A stretch of 47,310 bases of DNA from Candidatus Nanopelagicaceae bacterium (lineage in GTDB: Bacteria > Actinomycetota > Actinomycetes > Nanopelagicales > Nanopelagicaceae): the NCBI GenBank assembly GCA_947490625.1, contig CANLHC010000001.1:1-47310 (forward strand), in the 5' to 3' direction. This document shows, in pieces, positions 8,151 through 16,624 of the stretch (position 1 is the stretch's first letter; the number at the start of each line of letters is the position of its first letter). Under the pieces are notes generated by a model. The model saw only the letters and a program-made list of their open reading frames with translations. It did no database searches and was not told the DNA's origin. Both the position numbers and the translations under genes were made by a program.

Positions 8151-8330
8151 ATGGCAGCTATGAAACCTCGCACAGGTGATGGCCCAATGGAAGTTACCAA
8201 GGAGGCACGCTCACTTGTGATGCGCATCCCTCTTGAAGGTGGCGGACGACTTGTTGTCGAACTCAATCCGACCGAGGCAAATAATCTCAGTGCAGCCCTT
8301 GAAGCCGCTGTTGCACTTATCAAGAAGTAA
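8151..8330 (+). CDS. DUF3117 small conserved protein
   Basis: A 59-residue protein starting MAAMKPRTGDGPMEVTKEAR and ending in EAAVALIKK, matching the actinobacterial DUF3117 family (the Rv1211 type in mycobacteria, by recollection). The family is tiny, highly conserved and of unknown function. A strong AAAGGAG ribosome site at 8138-8144, 6 bases before the ATG, makes the start certain and suggests high expression. The gene has its own leader and probable promoter, unlike most leaderless neighbours. No signal peptide or membrane segment is visible; the predicted fold is mostly strand followed by a C-terminal helix. Confidence 0.9.
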   Translation: MAAMKPRTGDGPMEVTKEARSLVMRIPLEGGGRLVVELNPTEANNLSAALEAAVALIKK

Positions 8331-8353
8331 TTTCTCGTAGCTTACGTCTACTT

Positions 8354-9850
8354 ATGCAGATCAGCGCACTACATCCTGATATTGAATCAGTCTCTACCTC
8401 CGATGTAATTGTCATCAGTTACATCACCTTGCCAGCAGAGGGTGAGAGCGTCCCGGAAATTATCTTTAACGCTCACCCTGCACTAGTAAAGAAGATTGAA
8501 AAACTCTTCGCAGTGGACCTACGCGATGAACTCACCTTCTTCTCACCAACAGGCAAAGCAGGGGAACTCAGCGAAATCCCAGTGAGCGCACCAGATAGCG
8601 CGATCGAAAAAATCGTATTACTTGGCCTAGGGGATCAATCGCTGGCATCATTTAGAAGCGCGGGTGCGACCCTTGGAAGAAAAGTACGTGGCACCGATAA
8701 AAAGTTTGCAACGTTGGCACCGAACAAGCGTGATGAAATCATCGCATTTGCAACATCAGCCTTTCTTGGCCACTACACCTGGAGCCAAAAAACCACTCTC
8801 ACGGTGACACACCCTGAAATTGAAATTGTTGCCATTGATGCAGAACCCGTCGATTATGCGCGAACGATGGCAACTGCTATCTGTCGCGCTCGCGATCTCA
8901 TCCATACCCCTTCAAATATCAAAACTCCCTTATGGATGGCTAATCAGGCGCAAAATATTGCAAAAGAGAATGGGATTGAGATATCCGTACTTTCTGGTGC
9001 AGGACTCAAAGACTTCGGGGGATTGCGCGCGGTTGGTAATTCATCTCCACATCCAGGGCCGCGCTTTATTCACCTGACGTACAGCCCAAAGAATGCAAAA
9101 AGTTCTGCGCGTATTCCGCACGTTGTCATTATCGGCAAGGGCATAACCTTTGATACGGGTGGAATTTCCCTGAAGCGTCCGTACGACACCATGACTGCGA
9201 TGAAGAGCGATATGGCTGGCGCTGCCGCTGTTTTGGCGACGATTAGCGCTGTTGCCAAGCTTGGCGTAAAAGTAAAGGTCACCGCTCTGATGATGTGTGC
9301 TGAAAACGCGCTTTCTGGCACATCGCAGCGCCCTAGTGATGTCATCACGCACTACGGTGGAAAAACCGTCGAAGTGATTAATACTGATGCAGAAGGTCGC
9401 TTAGTTCTGGCGGATGGATTGGCATTTGCAGATGTAAATCTTGATCCTGATTACATCGTTGATATTGCAACACTTACCGGAGCAGCATCACTTGGTCTTG
9501 GTCGCCAGTATGCAGCGATGTATACGCGAAATAAAGCGCTTGCTCATACTTTGGCCGAGATCGGAGAACGTACTGGTGATCGCGTGTGGCATATGCCGCT
9601 CATTGATGATTACACCGATGGGTTAGAAAGCGACATTGCAGATTTGAATCACACCGCAGATAAGGGTCATTACGGAGCAGGGTCAGTTACCGCCGCCCTT
9701 TTCCTTGAGCAATTTGTTGGTCAGCGCCAGTGGGTTCACCTTGATATCGCCGGAACTGCTCGAAGTGAGAGTGATGCAGGAGAAAATCCCAAGGGTGGAA
9801 CTGGTTTCGGGGTGCGATTGCTCGTGGAGTGGCTAACATCCATCTCATGA
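8354..9850 (+). CDS. pepA: Leucyl aminopeptidase (M17)
   Basis: Cytoplasmic two-metal hexameric exopeptidase that removes N-terminal residues from peptides and recycles amino acids. The 498-residue protein has the usual length. The C-terminal catalytic domain carries GKGITFDTGGISLK with the metal-binding Lys and Asp, an MKSDMAGAAAV segment, and the diagnostic NTDAEGRLVLADGLA motif near residue 340. The N-terminal macro-like domain is present. TAGCTT lies 10 bases before the ATG and may be its -10. Its stop overlaps the next gene by 4 bases (ATGA), so the two are probably co-transcribed. Confidence 0.94.
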   Translation: MQISALHPDIESVSTSDVIVISYITLPAEGESVPEIIFNAHPALVKKIEKLFAVDLRDELTFFSPTGKAGELSEIPVSAPDSAIEKIVLLGLGDQSLASFRSAGATLGRKVRGTDKKFATLAPNKRDEIIAFATSAFLGHYTWSQKTTLTVTHPEIEIVAIDAEPVDYARTMATAICRARDLIHTPSNIKTPLWMANQAQNIAKENGIEISVLSGAGLKDFGGLRAVGNSSPHPGPRFIHLTYSPKNAKSSARIPHVVIIGKGITFDTGGISLKRPYDTMTAMKSDMAGAAAVLATISAVAKLGVKVKVTALMMCAENALSGTSQRPSDVITHYGGKTVEVINTDAEGRLVLADGLAFADVNLDPDYIVDIATLTGAASLGLGRQYAAMYTRNKALAHTLAEIGERTGDRVWHMPLIDDYTDGLESDIADLNHTADKGHYGAGSVTAALFLEQFVGQRQWVHLDIAGTARSESDAGENPKGGTGFGVRLLVEWLTSIS

Positions 9851-10479
9851 TCAATCAGATTGACCCCCACTCATACGCCGAAGGCTTCATCGGCGAGAGC
9901 GTTGATAAGACTCAAGCGCGTAGTCGTGGCGCAGAAGTCGGAGCAGTTGATGTCACGCCTGGTGTTGGTGCATATCTTCGACACTTGGCACACATTCTTG
10001 ATGCGCAATCAGTTGTTGAGATCGGAACTGGCTCAGGTGTCGGTGCACTGTGGATTCTCGAAGGAATGCTGCCAAGCGGCACATTGACATCTATTGATGG
10101 AGAACAAGAACACTCAGCAATAGCAAAGATTGCGCTGCAAGATTCTCAGATCGCACAATCTCGTTATCGACTCATTACAAATCCTGCAATTGAAGTGATG
10201 ACAAAATTAGCTGATCGTGCCTATGACCTCGTGATCTTTAGAGATAATGCCGAAGATCTTCCTGACGCAATCATCGAGGCCTATCGCATCCTACGAAGCG
10301 GGGGAGTATTTGTTATTGATAACTTCTTTGGTGGGGCAAAGGTAAATGATCCGGCTCAGCGAGACCCAAAGACAATTGCACTTCGCGATGCGGGGAAAGC
10401 GTTAAAAGGCGATACCGAAAAGTGGGTGACCTCACTTATTCCAGTTGGCGACGGGCTGTTGCTCGCCACTAAGTTGTAG
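9847..10479 (+). CDS. O-methyltransferase (SAM-dependent, class I)
   Basis: The 210-residue protein has the SAM-binding motif VVEIGTGSGVGALWILEGM near residue 58-76, an acidic residue at the end of the second strand (TSIDGEQEH) and the later DLVIFRDNAEDLPDAI segment. It resembles catechol/caffeoyl-CoA-type O-methyltransferases such as mycobacterial Rv1220c, whose substrate is unknown to me. ATG 9847 overlaps the pepA stop by 4 bases and is preferred to GTG 9829. The htrA gene follows 12 bp later; in mycobacteria sigE and rseA lie between the two. Confidence 0.88.
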   Translation: MINQIDPHSYAEGFIGESVDKTQARSRGAEVGAVDVTPGVGAYLRHLAHILDAQSVVEIGTGSGVGALWILEGMLPSGTLTSIDGEQEHSAIAKIALQDSQIAQSRYRLITNPAIEVMTKLADRAYDLVIFRDNAEDLPDAIIEAYRILRSGGVFVIDNFFGGAKVNDPAQRDPKTIALRDAGKALKGDTEKWVTSLIPVGDGLLLATKL

Positions 10480-10491
10480 AAAGATAGAACT

Positions 10492-11631
10492 ATGAGCCAG
10501 CAACCATCACAGCAACCCATGGGGACAGGTCCATGGTGGGTTCCATCATCTGCGCACGGAAAAGCGAAATTTGTAACGCGCTCTAATGCACTTTTGATGG
10601 CAGGAATTGCTGGATTAGTGGGCGCACTCTTTGGAGCTAGTTCATCTGGCTCTCTCTTTGGACATGAAATAAAGTTAACGTCGGTTTCATCATCGATTGA
10701 AAGGCCACCAGGATCAGTTGCCGATATCGCCCAACGCGTTCTGCCATCAGTAGTTTCTATTTCAGCACGCAGTGCACGCGGTGGCGGAACTGGAACAGGA
10801 TTTGTTATTGATAGCACTGGCTTCATCTTGACTAATAACCATGTGATATCAGATGCTGCAGTAGATGGTGGAAAAATCGAAGTACAACTCAACGATGGAA
10901 TAACGTTAGCTGCCACGATTGTTGGGCGTGACTCAGCTTATGATTTAGCTGTTCTCAAGGTAGATCGGACCGGACTCACCGCACTTACTTTTGGTGATAG
11001 CGATCAAGTTGCAGTGGGGGATGCTGTCATTGCCATTGGTTCTCCATTGGGTCTAAGCGGAACCGTAACGTTAGGAATTGTTAGCGCGAAAGATCGTGCA
11101 GTAACTGCCGGTGAAGATGCTGGAGATAACTCATACATCAACGCCATTCAAACAGATGCCGCGATCAATCCTGGAAACTCAGGCGGGCCTCTGGTTAATT
11201 CAGCTGGAGCAGTTATCGGTGTGAACTCAGCAATTGCAACGCTAGGAACTTCTTTTCTTTCATCACAATCCGGTTCGATTGGACTTGGATTCGCGATTCC
11301 CATTAATCAAGCTCGAAAAACTGCTGAGCAATTAATTAAGACAGGAAAAGCCACCTATCCTGTAGTCGGAATCTCAGTTGATATGCAGTATGCCGGAGAC
11401 GGTGCAAAAATTGCTGACACAAGAAATGCCATTGTTCCAGGAGGCCCTGCCTCACGAGCTGGTCTGCGTGCGGGAGATTTGATTACAAAATTTGACGGTC
11501 GAACCATCACAACACCTGAAGAGCTCATCGTTGCAATTCGCTCGAAGAATGTTGGCGATAAAGTTGAGATTGAGTACATCAGAGCAGAGAAAACTCTTAA
11601 AGCCACACTTACGTTGACGGCAGGTGAGTGA
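10492..11631 (+). CDS. htrA: HtrA/DegP-like membrane-anchored serine protease
   Basis: Envelope quality-control protease facing outside the membrane. The 379-residue protein has a cytoplasmic N-terminus of about 35 residues, one membrane helix (ALLMAGIAGLVGALFG) and a trypsin-like domain. The domain has His in TNNHVISD (about 117), Asp in SAYDLAVLKV (about 150) and Ser in NPGNSGGPLV (about 229). One C-terminal PDZ domain (about 290-375, GGPASRAGLRAGDLI) follows. The stop overlaps tatB by one base (TGATG). The mycobacterial neighbourhood sigE-rseA-htrA-tatB is reduced here to htrA-tatB. Confidence 0.93.
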   Translation: MSQQPSQQPMGTGPWWVPSSAHGKAKFVTRSNALLMAGIAGLVGALFGASSSGSLFGHEIKLTSVSSSIERPPGSVADIAQRVLPSVVSISARSARGGGTGTGFVIDSTGFILTNNHVISDAAVDGGKIEVQLNDGITLAATIVGRDSAYDLAVLKVDRTGLTALTFGDSDQVAVGDAVIAIGSPLGLSGTVTLGIVSAKDRAVTAGEDAGDNSYINAIQTDAAINPGNSGGPLVNSAGAVIGVNSAIATLGTSFLSSQSGSIGLGFAIPINQARKTAEQLIKTGKATYPVVGISVDMQYAGDGAKIADTRNAIVPGGPASRAGLRAGDLITKFDGRTITTPEELIVAIRSKNVGDKVEIEYIRAEKTLKATLTLTAGE

Positions 11632-11948
11632 TGTTTGATTTTGGCGTTGGCGAAGTTGCGGGACTTGTTGTTCTTGCACTCATTCTGGTTGGTCCAGAAC
11701 GTATGCCACGCGTCGCTGGTGATTTGGCAAGAATGATTAGAAAAGTTCGCGCTATGACCAATACGGCTACTGCCGAAATTCGGGAAAATCTTGGACCTGG
11801 ATTTGAGGATCTCACTCCGTCTGACCTGAACCCAAAAACATTTATTAAGCGACATGTTGCATCTGTTCTAGAAGAAGATGAGAAAAAAGAGAAGATGGCC
11901 TCCAAAGAGAGCGCTATCAAGCCCACGATTGATCCAGATCTTCTATGA
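11631..11948 (+). CDS. tatB: Sec-independent protein translocase TatB
   Basis: Component of the twin-arginine translocase that exports folded proteins and helps form the signal-peptide receptor with TatC. The 105-residue protein has the classic layout: one N-terminal membrane helix (VGEVAGLVVLALILVGPERMPRV, with the Glu and Gly-Pro of the family), an amphipathic helix, then a long charged cytoplasmic tail. No tatA or tatC is in this window. The ATG at 11631 overlaps the htrA stop; a GTG three bases earlier is possible. It overlaps mrp by 4 bases (ATGA). Confidence 0.9.
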   Translation: MFDFGVGEVAGLVVLALILVGPERMPRVAGDLARMIRKVRAMTNTATAEIRENLGPGFEDLTPSDLNPKTFIKRHVASVLEEDEKKEKMASKESAIKPTIDPDLL

Positions 11949-13066
11949 GCGTTATTGAGGGAATCAACGCTGCCTTAGCAACCGTGCAAGATCCTGAACT
12001 CCATCGAGCACTGCCTGAACTTGGAATGGTCGAGCATGTTGGCTTCTCCAACGGTGTTGCAGATCTAACTATTTTGTTAACGATCTCGGGCTGTCCAATG
12101 AAAGATCGCCTGACAACAGATATCACTGGTGCTGTGAGCGCTGTCGAAGGCGTCAATGACGTTCGAATCACCTTTGGAGTGATGAGTGATGAAGGGCGCG
12201 CTGCAGTCAGAAAATTAGTGAGAGGCGGACGCGAAAAATTCATTCCTTTTGCTCAACCAGAATCTCTCACTCGTGTTATTGGTATCGCATCAGGTAAGGG
12301 TGGCGTTGGAAAGTCATCGCTGACTGCAAACTTGGCAGTTGCCGCAGCCAAGAAAGGCTTGCGCGTCGGAATACTTGATGCAGATGTATATGGACATTCG
12401 ATTCCGCGTTTAATGGGACTGTTGGGTGTGCGCCCCACTGCGATCGACCAAATGTTTATTCCCCCGGAAAGTTATGGCGTAAAGACAGTCTCGATGGAGA
12501 TGTTTAAGCCTGAGCGTGCAGATGCAGTTGCCTATCGCGGCCCCTTACTTCACCGCGTTCTGGAACAACTTCTCTCTGATGCGTATTGGGGAGATCTTGA
12601 TCTTCTCCTTCTTGATCTTCCGCCAGGAACTGGAGATCTAGCAATTTCACTAGGTCAGCTCATTCCTACCTCAGAAATTCTCGTTGTTACTACCCCTCAA
12701 GTAGCTGCCGCAGAAGTGGCAGAGCGCGCAGGAAGAATTGCGCACCAAATGCATCAACGCGTAATTGGTGTTATCGAGAACATGTCTGCCTTTATCTGCC
12801 CTACATGTAATGAATCGACAGAGTTATTCGGTTCAGGTGGGGGAGAAGAAACTTCGGCCCGGCTTTCAACACTAGTTGGTGCAGATGTACCTCTCCTTGG
12901 CAAAGTTCCATTTGCACCAGAGCTACGTACCGGTGGAGATTCAGGTGCACCAATTGTTCATGCTCAACCGGAGAGCCCTGCTGCTCAAGCAATTTCTAAT
13001 ATCGTGGATAAATTAATTATCCGCGAAAAGTCGTTACTTGGAGTCAGGCTCGGAGTTACTTCGTAA
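11945..13066 (+). CDS. mrp: Mrp/ApbC iron-sulfur cluster carrier ATPase
   Basis: Binds and delivers iron-sulfur clusters to apoproteins in the cytoplasm. The 373-residue protein joins an N-terminal MIP18/DUF59 domain (about 1-85, with the conserved ISGCPMKDRLT) to a P-loop NTPase. The NTPase has the deviant Walker A GKGGVGKSSLTANLA (about 118-132), DADVYGHSIPRLMG and LLLDLPPGTGD. The C-terminal half keeps the CPTC cluster-binding pair (FICPTCNE). It is the last gene of the pepA-to-mrp run, and its end overlaps the convergent DUF1003 gene by 33 bases. Confidence 0.94.
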   Translation: MSVIEGINAALATVQDPELHRALPELGMVEHVGFSNGVADLTILLTISGCPMKDRLTTDITGAVSAVEGVNDVRITFGVMSDEGRAAVRKLVRGGREKFIPFAQPESLTRVIGIASGKGGVGKSSLTANLAVAAAKKGLRVGILDADVYGHSIPRLMGLLGVRPTAIDQMFIPPESYGVKTVSMEMFKPERADAVAYRGPLLHRVLEQLLSDAYWGDLDLLLLDLPPGTGDLAISLGQLIPTSEILVVTTPQVAAAEVAERAGRIAHQMHQRVIGVIENMSAFICPTCNESTELFGSGGGEETSARLSTLVGADVPLLGKVPFAPELRTGGDSGAPIVHAQPESPAAQAISNIVDKLIIREKSLLGVRLGVTS

Positions 13067-13531
13067 CTCTCGGGCAATTCCTTTTGAAAGATTACCTAAT
13101 TCATCTTTGAGGTTTTCGCGCGTTGCTACATTGCCTAATGCAATACGAAGGCTGGCAAGTTCGCGGGTGAGATATTCAGTATCTGCCATGCTTCGATCAT
13201 TACGGGCACGATCTTCCGCGAGCGTGATGCGATCTCGATCTGCTTGACGATTTTGAGCAAGCAAAATAAGCGGAGCAGCATACGAGGCTTGTAGAGAAAG
13301 TATGAGTGTGAGAAAAATAAAAGGGAACTCATCAAAACGTAAACCATTCGGTGCCAAGGTATTCCACAGCACCCAAGAGAATACGAAAACCGTCATATAG
13401 ACCAAGAAACCGGCCGTTCCTAAGAATCGTGCAAATTTTTCAGAGAGACGACCAAAGGCTTCTGCATCAATATGTGGACGGATATTTCGGCGAGCCTCAC
13501 GAGGTGTGTCTAAGCCATTTTTGCGTGTCAT
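13034..13531 (-). CDS. DUF1003 membrane protein
   Basis: The 165-residue protein matches the DUF1003 family: two membrane helices (FLGTAGFLVYMTVFVFSWVLW and FIFLTLILSLQASYAAPLILL), then the hallmark QNRQADRDR and a charged cytoplasmic coiled region to the end. Function is unknown; the family is often placed beside MgtE/CBS proteins in Actinobacteria, as here. ATG 13531 has an AGGGTG ribosome site. A GTG at 13537 that overlaps the upstream stop as GTGA is an alternative. It is transcribed with the upstream MgtE-N/CBS gene. Confidence 0.85.
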   Translation of the reverse strand: MTRKNGLDTPREARRNIRPHIDAEAFGRLSEKFARFLGTAGFLVYMTVFVFSWVLWNTLAPNGLRFDEFPFIFLTLILSLQASYAAPLILLAQNRQADRDRITLAEDRARNDRSMADTEYLTRELASLRIALGNVATRENLKDELGNLSKGIARELRSNSEPDSK

Positions 13532-13533
13532 AT

Positions 13534-14829
13534 TCACACCCTGCCTTTATCGTCAATAGTTATATTCTTTAAATCTGGACGCGTGTTATCTCTGTGATCT
13601 ACTCGCCAATTATCTGGAAGCAAGTGGTCGAGAACGTCATCCACTGTGACCGCACCAAGTAATCTCTCATTTGCATCAACGACAGGAACGCTCAATAAGT
13701 TATAGCTGGCAAGGTAAGAAGAGACCTCATTGAGGGTTGCTTCAGGGCTTAACCCTTGGGTATCGGTATCAACAAGTGAGGCAAGCAGAGTTGCTGGCGG
13801 CTCACGTAGCAACCTTTGATAATGAACCATTCCAACAAAGCGACCGGTAGGAGTTTCCAGCGGTTGACGCGTGACAAAAACTTGCGAAGCAAGCGCCGGA
13901 GAAATTTCACCTTGTCTGACAACAGCTAGCGCATCTGCCACTGTGTCATCGGCGCTCATAATGAGAGGCTCTGTTGTCATCATTCCACCCGCGGAGTAAT
14001 CCTCGTAGGTCATGAGTCGAAGAACATCTTCTGCATCTTCTGGTTCCATGAGATCGATCAACTCTTGTGCGCGTTCAGCGCCAACTTCGCGGAGAAGATC
14101 TGCCGCGTCATCGGGATCCATTTCACCAAGAACATCTGCAGCACGTTCACCTTCTAATTCAATGAGAAGGGCGACACGCTCGCTCTCATCCATCTCTTCG
14201 AGAACATCGGCAAGTCGTTCATCATCAAGTGCTCGTGCCACTTCAACGCGACGTTTAGGTGCCAAATCCTGAATGACGGCAGCTAAGTCAGCTGCACGCA
14301 GATTGCTAATAGTAGAAAGTAGTTGAGAGGTTCCCTGATCACTTTCCGGGGCTTCAAAGCCCCGAACTTCATCCCAGCGCAGAGTAGAGGAAGCACCTTT
14401 ACGACGAATTCCTTTTCCACGCTTCATCACGTGTACGCGAGTAATAAACCAGTCACCTGCTTTATTTGACTCCATACCTAGATCTTCAACAATGACATCT
14501 TCATTGCCATCAAGAATTACGATCGACTTGTTGAGTAGATCTCCAAGGACCAAGTGCTCTCCGACTCGAGATTCAAATCTGCGCATATTCACAATGCCAG
14601 TAATGACAACTGCTCCAGATTCAATCGAGGTAACTCGGGTTATCGGAACAAAAACTCGTCGGCGCAGAGGCACTTCGACTACTAAACCCAAGATGCGAGG
14701 AGGCTGGTTATTTGTGCGCAGGGTCGCAACAGCATCTCTGACCTTGCCAACTGGATCACCGTTTGGATCAAAAACGGCCGTTCCAGCTAACCTGGCGAGA
14801 AATACTCGACTAGTTGACTGCGTACTCAT
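13534..14829 (-). CDS. Soluble PRC-like/MgtE-N/CBS-domain protein
   Basis: The 431-residue protein combines three parts. An N-terminal half has two PRC-barrel-like segments (AVFDPNGDPVGKVRD near 15-30; DLGMESNKAGDWFITRVHV near 120). A helical MgtE-N superhelix (about 190-290) carries repeated motifs such as DVLEEMDESERVALL and DVLGEMDPDDAADLL. A pair of CBS domains covers about 295-420. It has no hydrophobic segment, so it lacks the Mg2+ channel of true MgtE and cannot transport by itself. In MgtE these N and CBS domains sense Mg2+, so a cytoplasmic sensor or regulator is plausible. Start ATG 14829 follows TATCCT by 6 bases. Confidence 0.85.
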   Translation of the reverse strand: MSTQSTSRVFLARLAGTAVFDPNGDPVGKVRDAVATLRTNNQPPRILGLVVEVPLRRRVFVPITRVTSIESGAVVITGIVNMRRFESRVGEHLVLGDLLNKSIVILDGNEDVIVEDLGMESNKAGDWFITRVHVMKRGKGIRRKGASSTLRWDEVRGFEAPESDQGTSQLLSTISNLRAADLAAVIQDLAPKRRVEVARALDDERLADVLEEMDESERVALLIELEGERAADVLGEMDPDDAADLLREVGAERAQELIDLMEPEDAEDVLRLMTYEDYSAGGMMTTEPLIMSADDTVADALAVVRQGEISPALASQVFVTRQPLETPTGRFVGMVHYQRLLREPPATLLASLVDTDTQGLSPEATLNEVSSYLASYNLLSVPVVDANERLLGAVTVDDVLDHLLPDNWRVDHRDNTRPDLKNITIDDKGRV

Positions 14830-14835
14830 GGGACA

Positions 14836-14841
14836 AGGATA
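14836..14841 (-). promoter_or_regulatory. Putative -10 box of the MgtE-N/CBS gene (leaderless)
   Basis: TATCCT lies exactly 6 bases upstream of the ATG on the minus strand. Confidence 0.5.
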
Positions 14842-14861
14842 ACCCTGTTCCACACTTCAGA

Positions 14862-14867
14862 TACCTT
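14862..14867 (+). promoter_or_regulatory. Putative -10 box of the EamA gene (leaderless GTG)
   Basis: TACCTT lies exactly 6 bases upstream of GTG 14874, which decides that start over a longer frame that would run into the divergent neighbour. Confidence 0.5.
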
Positions 14868-14873
14868 TGCTTA

Positions 14874-15776
14874 GTGTCCTCCATCGAAAACCATACGCAG
14901 ATTCCTCAGCGCCCTGATCTCTTTCGTTTAGGCCTTGGAACTCTCGGGATTGGTACGTCAGGACCGTTGATCGCACTGAGTGCCATGCCAGTGGTCGTCT
15001 TGATTTTCTGGCGAAATCTCGGTGGTGCACTGCTTACTCTGCCCTTTGCTGTGAAGGCTTTCGTCACACATGACTATAAATATCGCCGAGCTATGGCGCT
15101 ATCAGCGCTATCGGGAGTAGTCCTTGCCTTTCACTTCATTGGATTTTTTCTTGCGATGCGCTGGACATCGATTGCAGCGGGTACCGCCCTTGTTGCCCTG
15201 CAGCCAATATTTGCAGCGCTCATTGTGAAATTTTTGGGTGGTGATATTCCATCACGTGCATGGCTTGGAATGGGAATCGCTTTCATTGGCGTCATCATGA
15301 TTTCCGGAGTGGACTTATCTATCTCATGGCTTGCCTTCCAAGGCGACATCGCAGCAGTTATCGCGGCTGTTCTATCTGCAATTTATGTACTCCTTGGTTC
15401 TAAAGTACAAAGAGAGATTGGCACACATACCTACACGTCAATCTGTTATTTCTTCTGTGCAATTACCGCCTTGCCGATAGCGTTGGTTTTAGATTTTAAA
15501 CTTTTTGACTTTGAGCTGAGAGAGTGGCTCTTACTTCTGGCACTTATTGCAGGGGCTCAAATCTTGGGTCATTCAATGTTTAATGCAGCGCTTAAGAGAG
15601 TGTCACCTGCCATTGTTTCGCTCATAGTGTTTTTAGAAGTCCCAGTGAGTACACTCTTGGCTATCTGGTGGCTTGGACAAACCCCATCTATTGCACTTAT
15701 CCCCGGCATTATCGTGATTTTATCGGGATGTGTGTTGGTAGTTTTGCGAACACGTCCGACGGAAGTGGTGGCTTAA
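14874..15776 (+). CDS. EamA/DMT-family transporter
   Basis: Inner-membrane transporter of the drug/metabolite superfamily; substrate unknown (amino acids, nucleotide sugars or metabolites in relatives). The 300-residue protein has about ten hydrophobic helices arranged as two EamA repeats. The first repeat includes VVVLIFWRNLGGALLTLPF and GTALVALQPIFAALIVKFLGG; the second includes DIAAVIAAVLSAIYVLLGSKV and SPAIVSLIVFLEVPVSTLLAIWWL. GTG 14874 is chosen from the TACCTT box 6 bases upstream. It heads a run of five closely spaced genes ending at 18720. Confidence 0.85.
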   Translation: MSSIENHTQIPQRPDLFRLGLGTLGIGTSGPLIALSAMPVVVLIFWRNLGGALLTLPFAVKAFVTHDYKYRRAMALSALSGVVLAFHFIGFFLAMRWTSIAAGTALVALQPIFAALIVKFLGGDIPSRAWLGMGIAFIGVIMISGVDLSISWLAFQGDIAAVIAAVLSAIYVLLGSKVQREIGTHTYTSICYFFCAITALPIALVLDFKLFDFELREWLLLLALIAGAQILGHSMFNAALKRVSPAIVSLIVFLEVPVSTLLAIWWLGQTPSIALIPGIIVILSGCVLVVLRTRPTEVVA

Positions 15777-15778
15777 TT

Positions 15779-16624
15779 GTGATTGATTTACATACACATA
15801 CAACGAGCAGTGATGGAACAGATACTCCTCACGCACTTGTTAACAAGGCACTCTCTTCGGGAATTACAGTATTAGGTCTGACCGATCACGACTCAACATC
15901 AGGATGGGCTGAAGCGATTCGCGCGCTGAGACCAGGACTCACACTTGCACTCGGTGCGGAAGTCTCATGCCTGACAGAGGATGCGGTTGCAGTCCATATG
16001 CTGGGTCTGTTATTTGATGGCGAGAATCAGAAAATGCAAGTAATGCTAGAAGAGTCAAGAGATTCGCGATTGCCGCGGATGCGAAAAATGACAGAGTTAT
16101 TAAGCGCTGATGGAATAGATATTTCACTCGATGAAGTCTTTGCTGCAATGCCTGAAGGGGCAACGTTGGGCCGGCCACACCTTGCGGACGCTCTTGTCGC
16201 TAAAGGTCATGTGAAGAGCCGTGATGAAGCATTTGCCGAACTCTTGAATAATTCGTCCAAATATTATGTGACACATATTGCTCCTAGCCCCGAAGAAGCA
16301 ATTCGAGTGATTAGGCAAGCCGGTGGAGTTGCTGTCATTGCACATCCATTTGCCACACGACGTGGTCAGACGCTTTCAGCTATGAGCTTTCCATCATTAA
16401 TCGCTGCTGGGCTCAACGGAGTTGAAGTAGATCATCGTGATCACTCACAGGCAGAGCGGGAACAATTACGCGGTATCGCGCGTGAACTTGGTCTGGTTAT
16501 TACCGGTGCGAGCGACTATCACGGAACAGGTAAACTCAATCTCATGGGGGAGAACCTCACAGATCCACACCAGTGGGAAATTTTAGAGTCAATGGCAGAT
16601 GCTCGAAGGGCGGTCACTTCATGA
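15779..16624 (+). CDS. PHP-domain phosphoesterase (TrpH/RNase AM-like)
   Basis: PHP proteins of this type hydrolyse 3',5'-nucleoside bisphosphates or trim RNA 5' ends with metal ions. The 281-residue protein shows the metal-ligand motifs in order: DLHTHTTSSDGTDTP at the N-terminus, LGLTDHDSTSG near residue 30, AVIAHPF near 185, and a late GASDYHG. GTG 15779, three bases after the EamA stop, brings the DLHTH motif to the usual position; GGAAGTGG upstream may serve as ribosome site. Its stop overlaps marC by 4 bases. The exact substrate is inferred only from family similarity. Confidence 0.85.
   Translation: MIDLHTHTTSSDGTDTPHALVNKALSSGITVLGLTDHDSTSGWAEAIRALRPGLTLALGAEVSCLTEDAVAVHMLGLLFDGENQKMQVMLEESRDSRLPRMRKMTELLSADGIDISLDEVFAAMPEGATLGRPHLADALVAKGHVKSRDEAFAELLNNSSKYYVTHIAPSPEEAIRVIRQAGGVAVIAHPFATRRGQTLSAMSFPSLIAAGLNGVEVDHRDHSQAEREQLRGIARELGLVITGASDYHGTGKLNLMGENLTDPHQWEILESMADARRAVTS

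Noticed and set aside
10356..10916. A 186-codon open frame on the minus strand opposite the O-methyltransferase end and htrA start.
   Set aside because: It spans two well-supported genes on the other strand, lies antisense in a shadow frame, has no recognisable domain and no ribosome site or -10 box.
11355..11926. Two long minus-strand open frames opposite htrA and tatB.
   Set aside because: Both lie over confident genes with matching family motifs and show no domain of their own.
13534..14829. Annotation as a Mg2+ transporter MgtE.
   Set aside because: No hydrophobic segment exists anywhere in the protein; only the regulatory domains are present.
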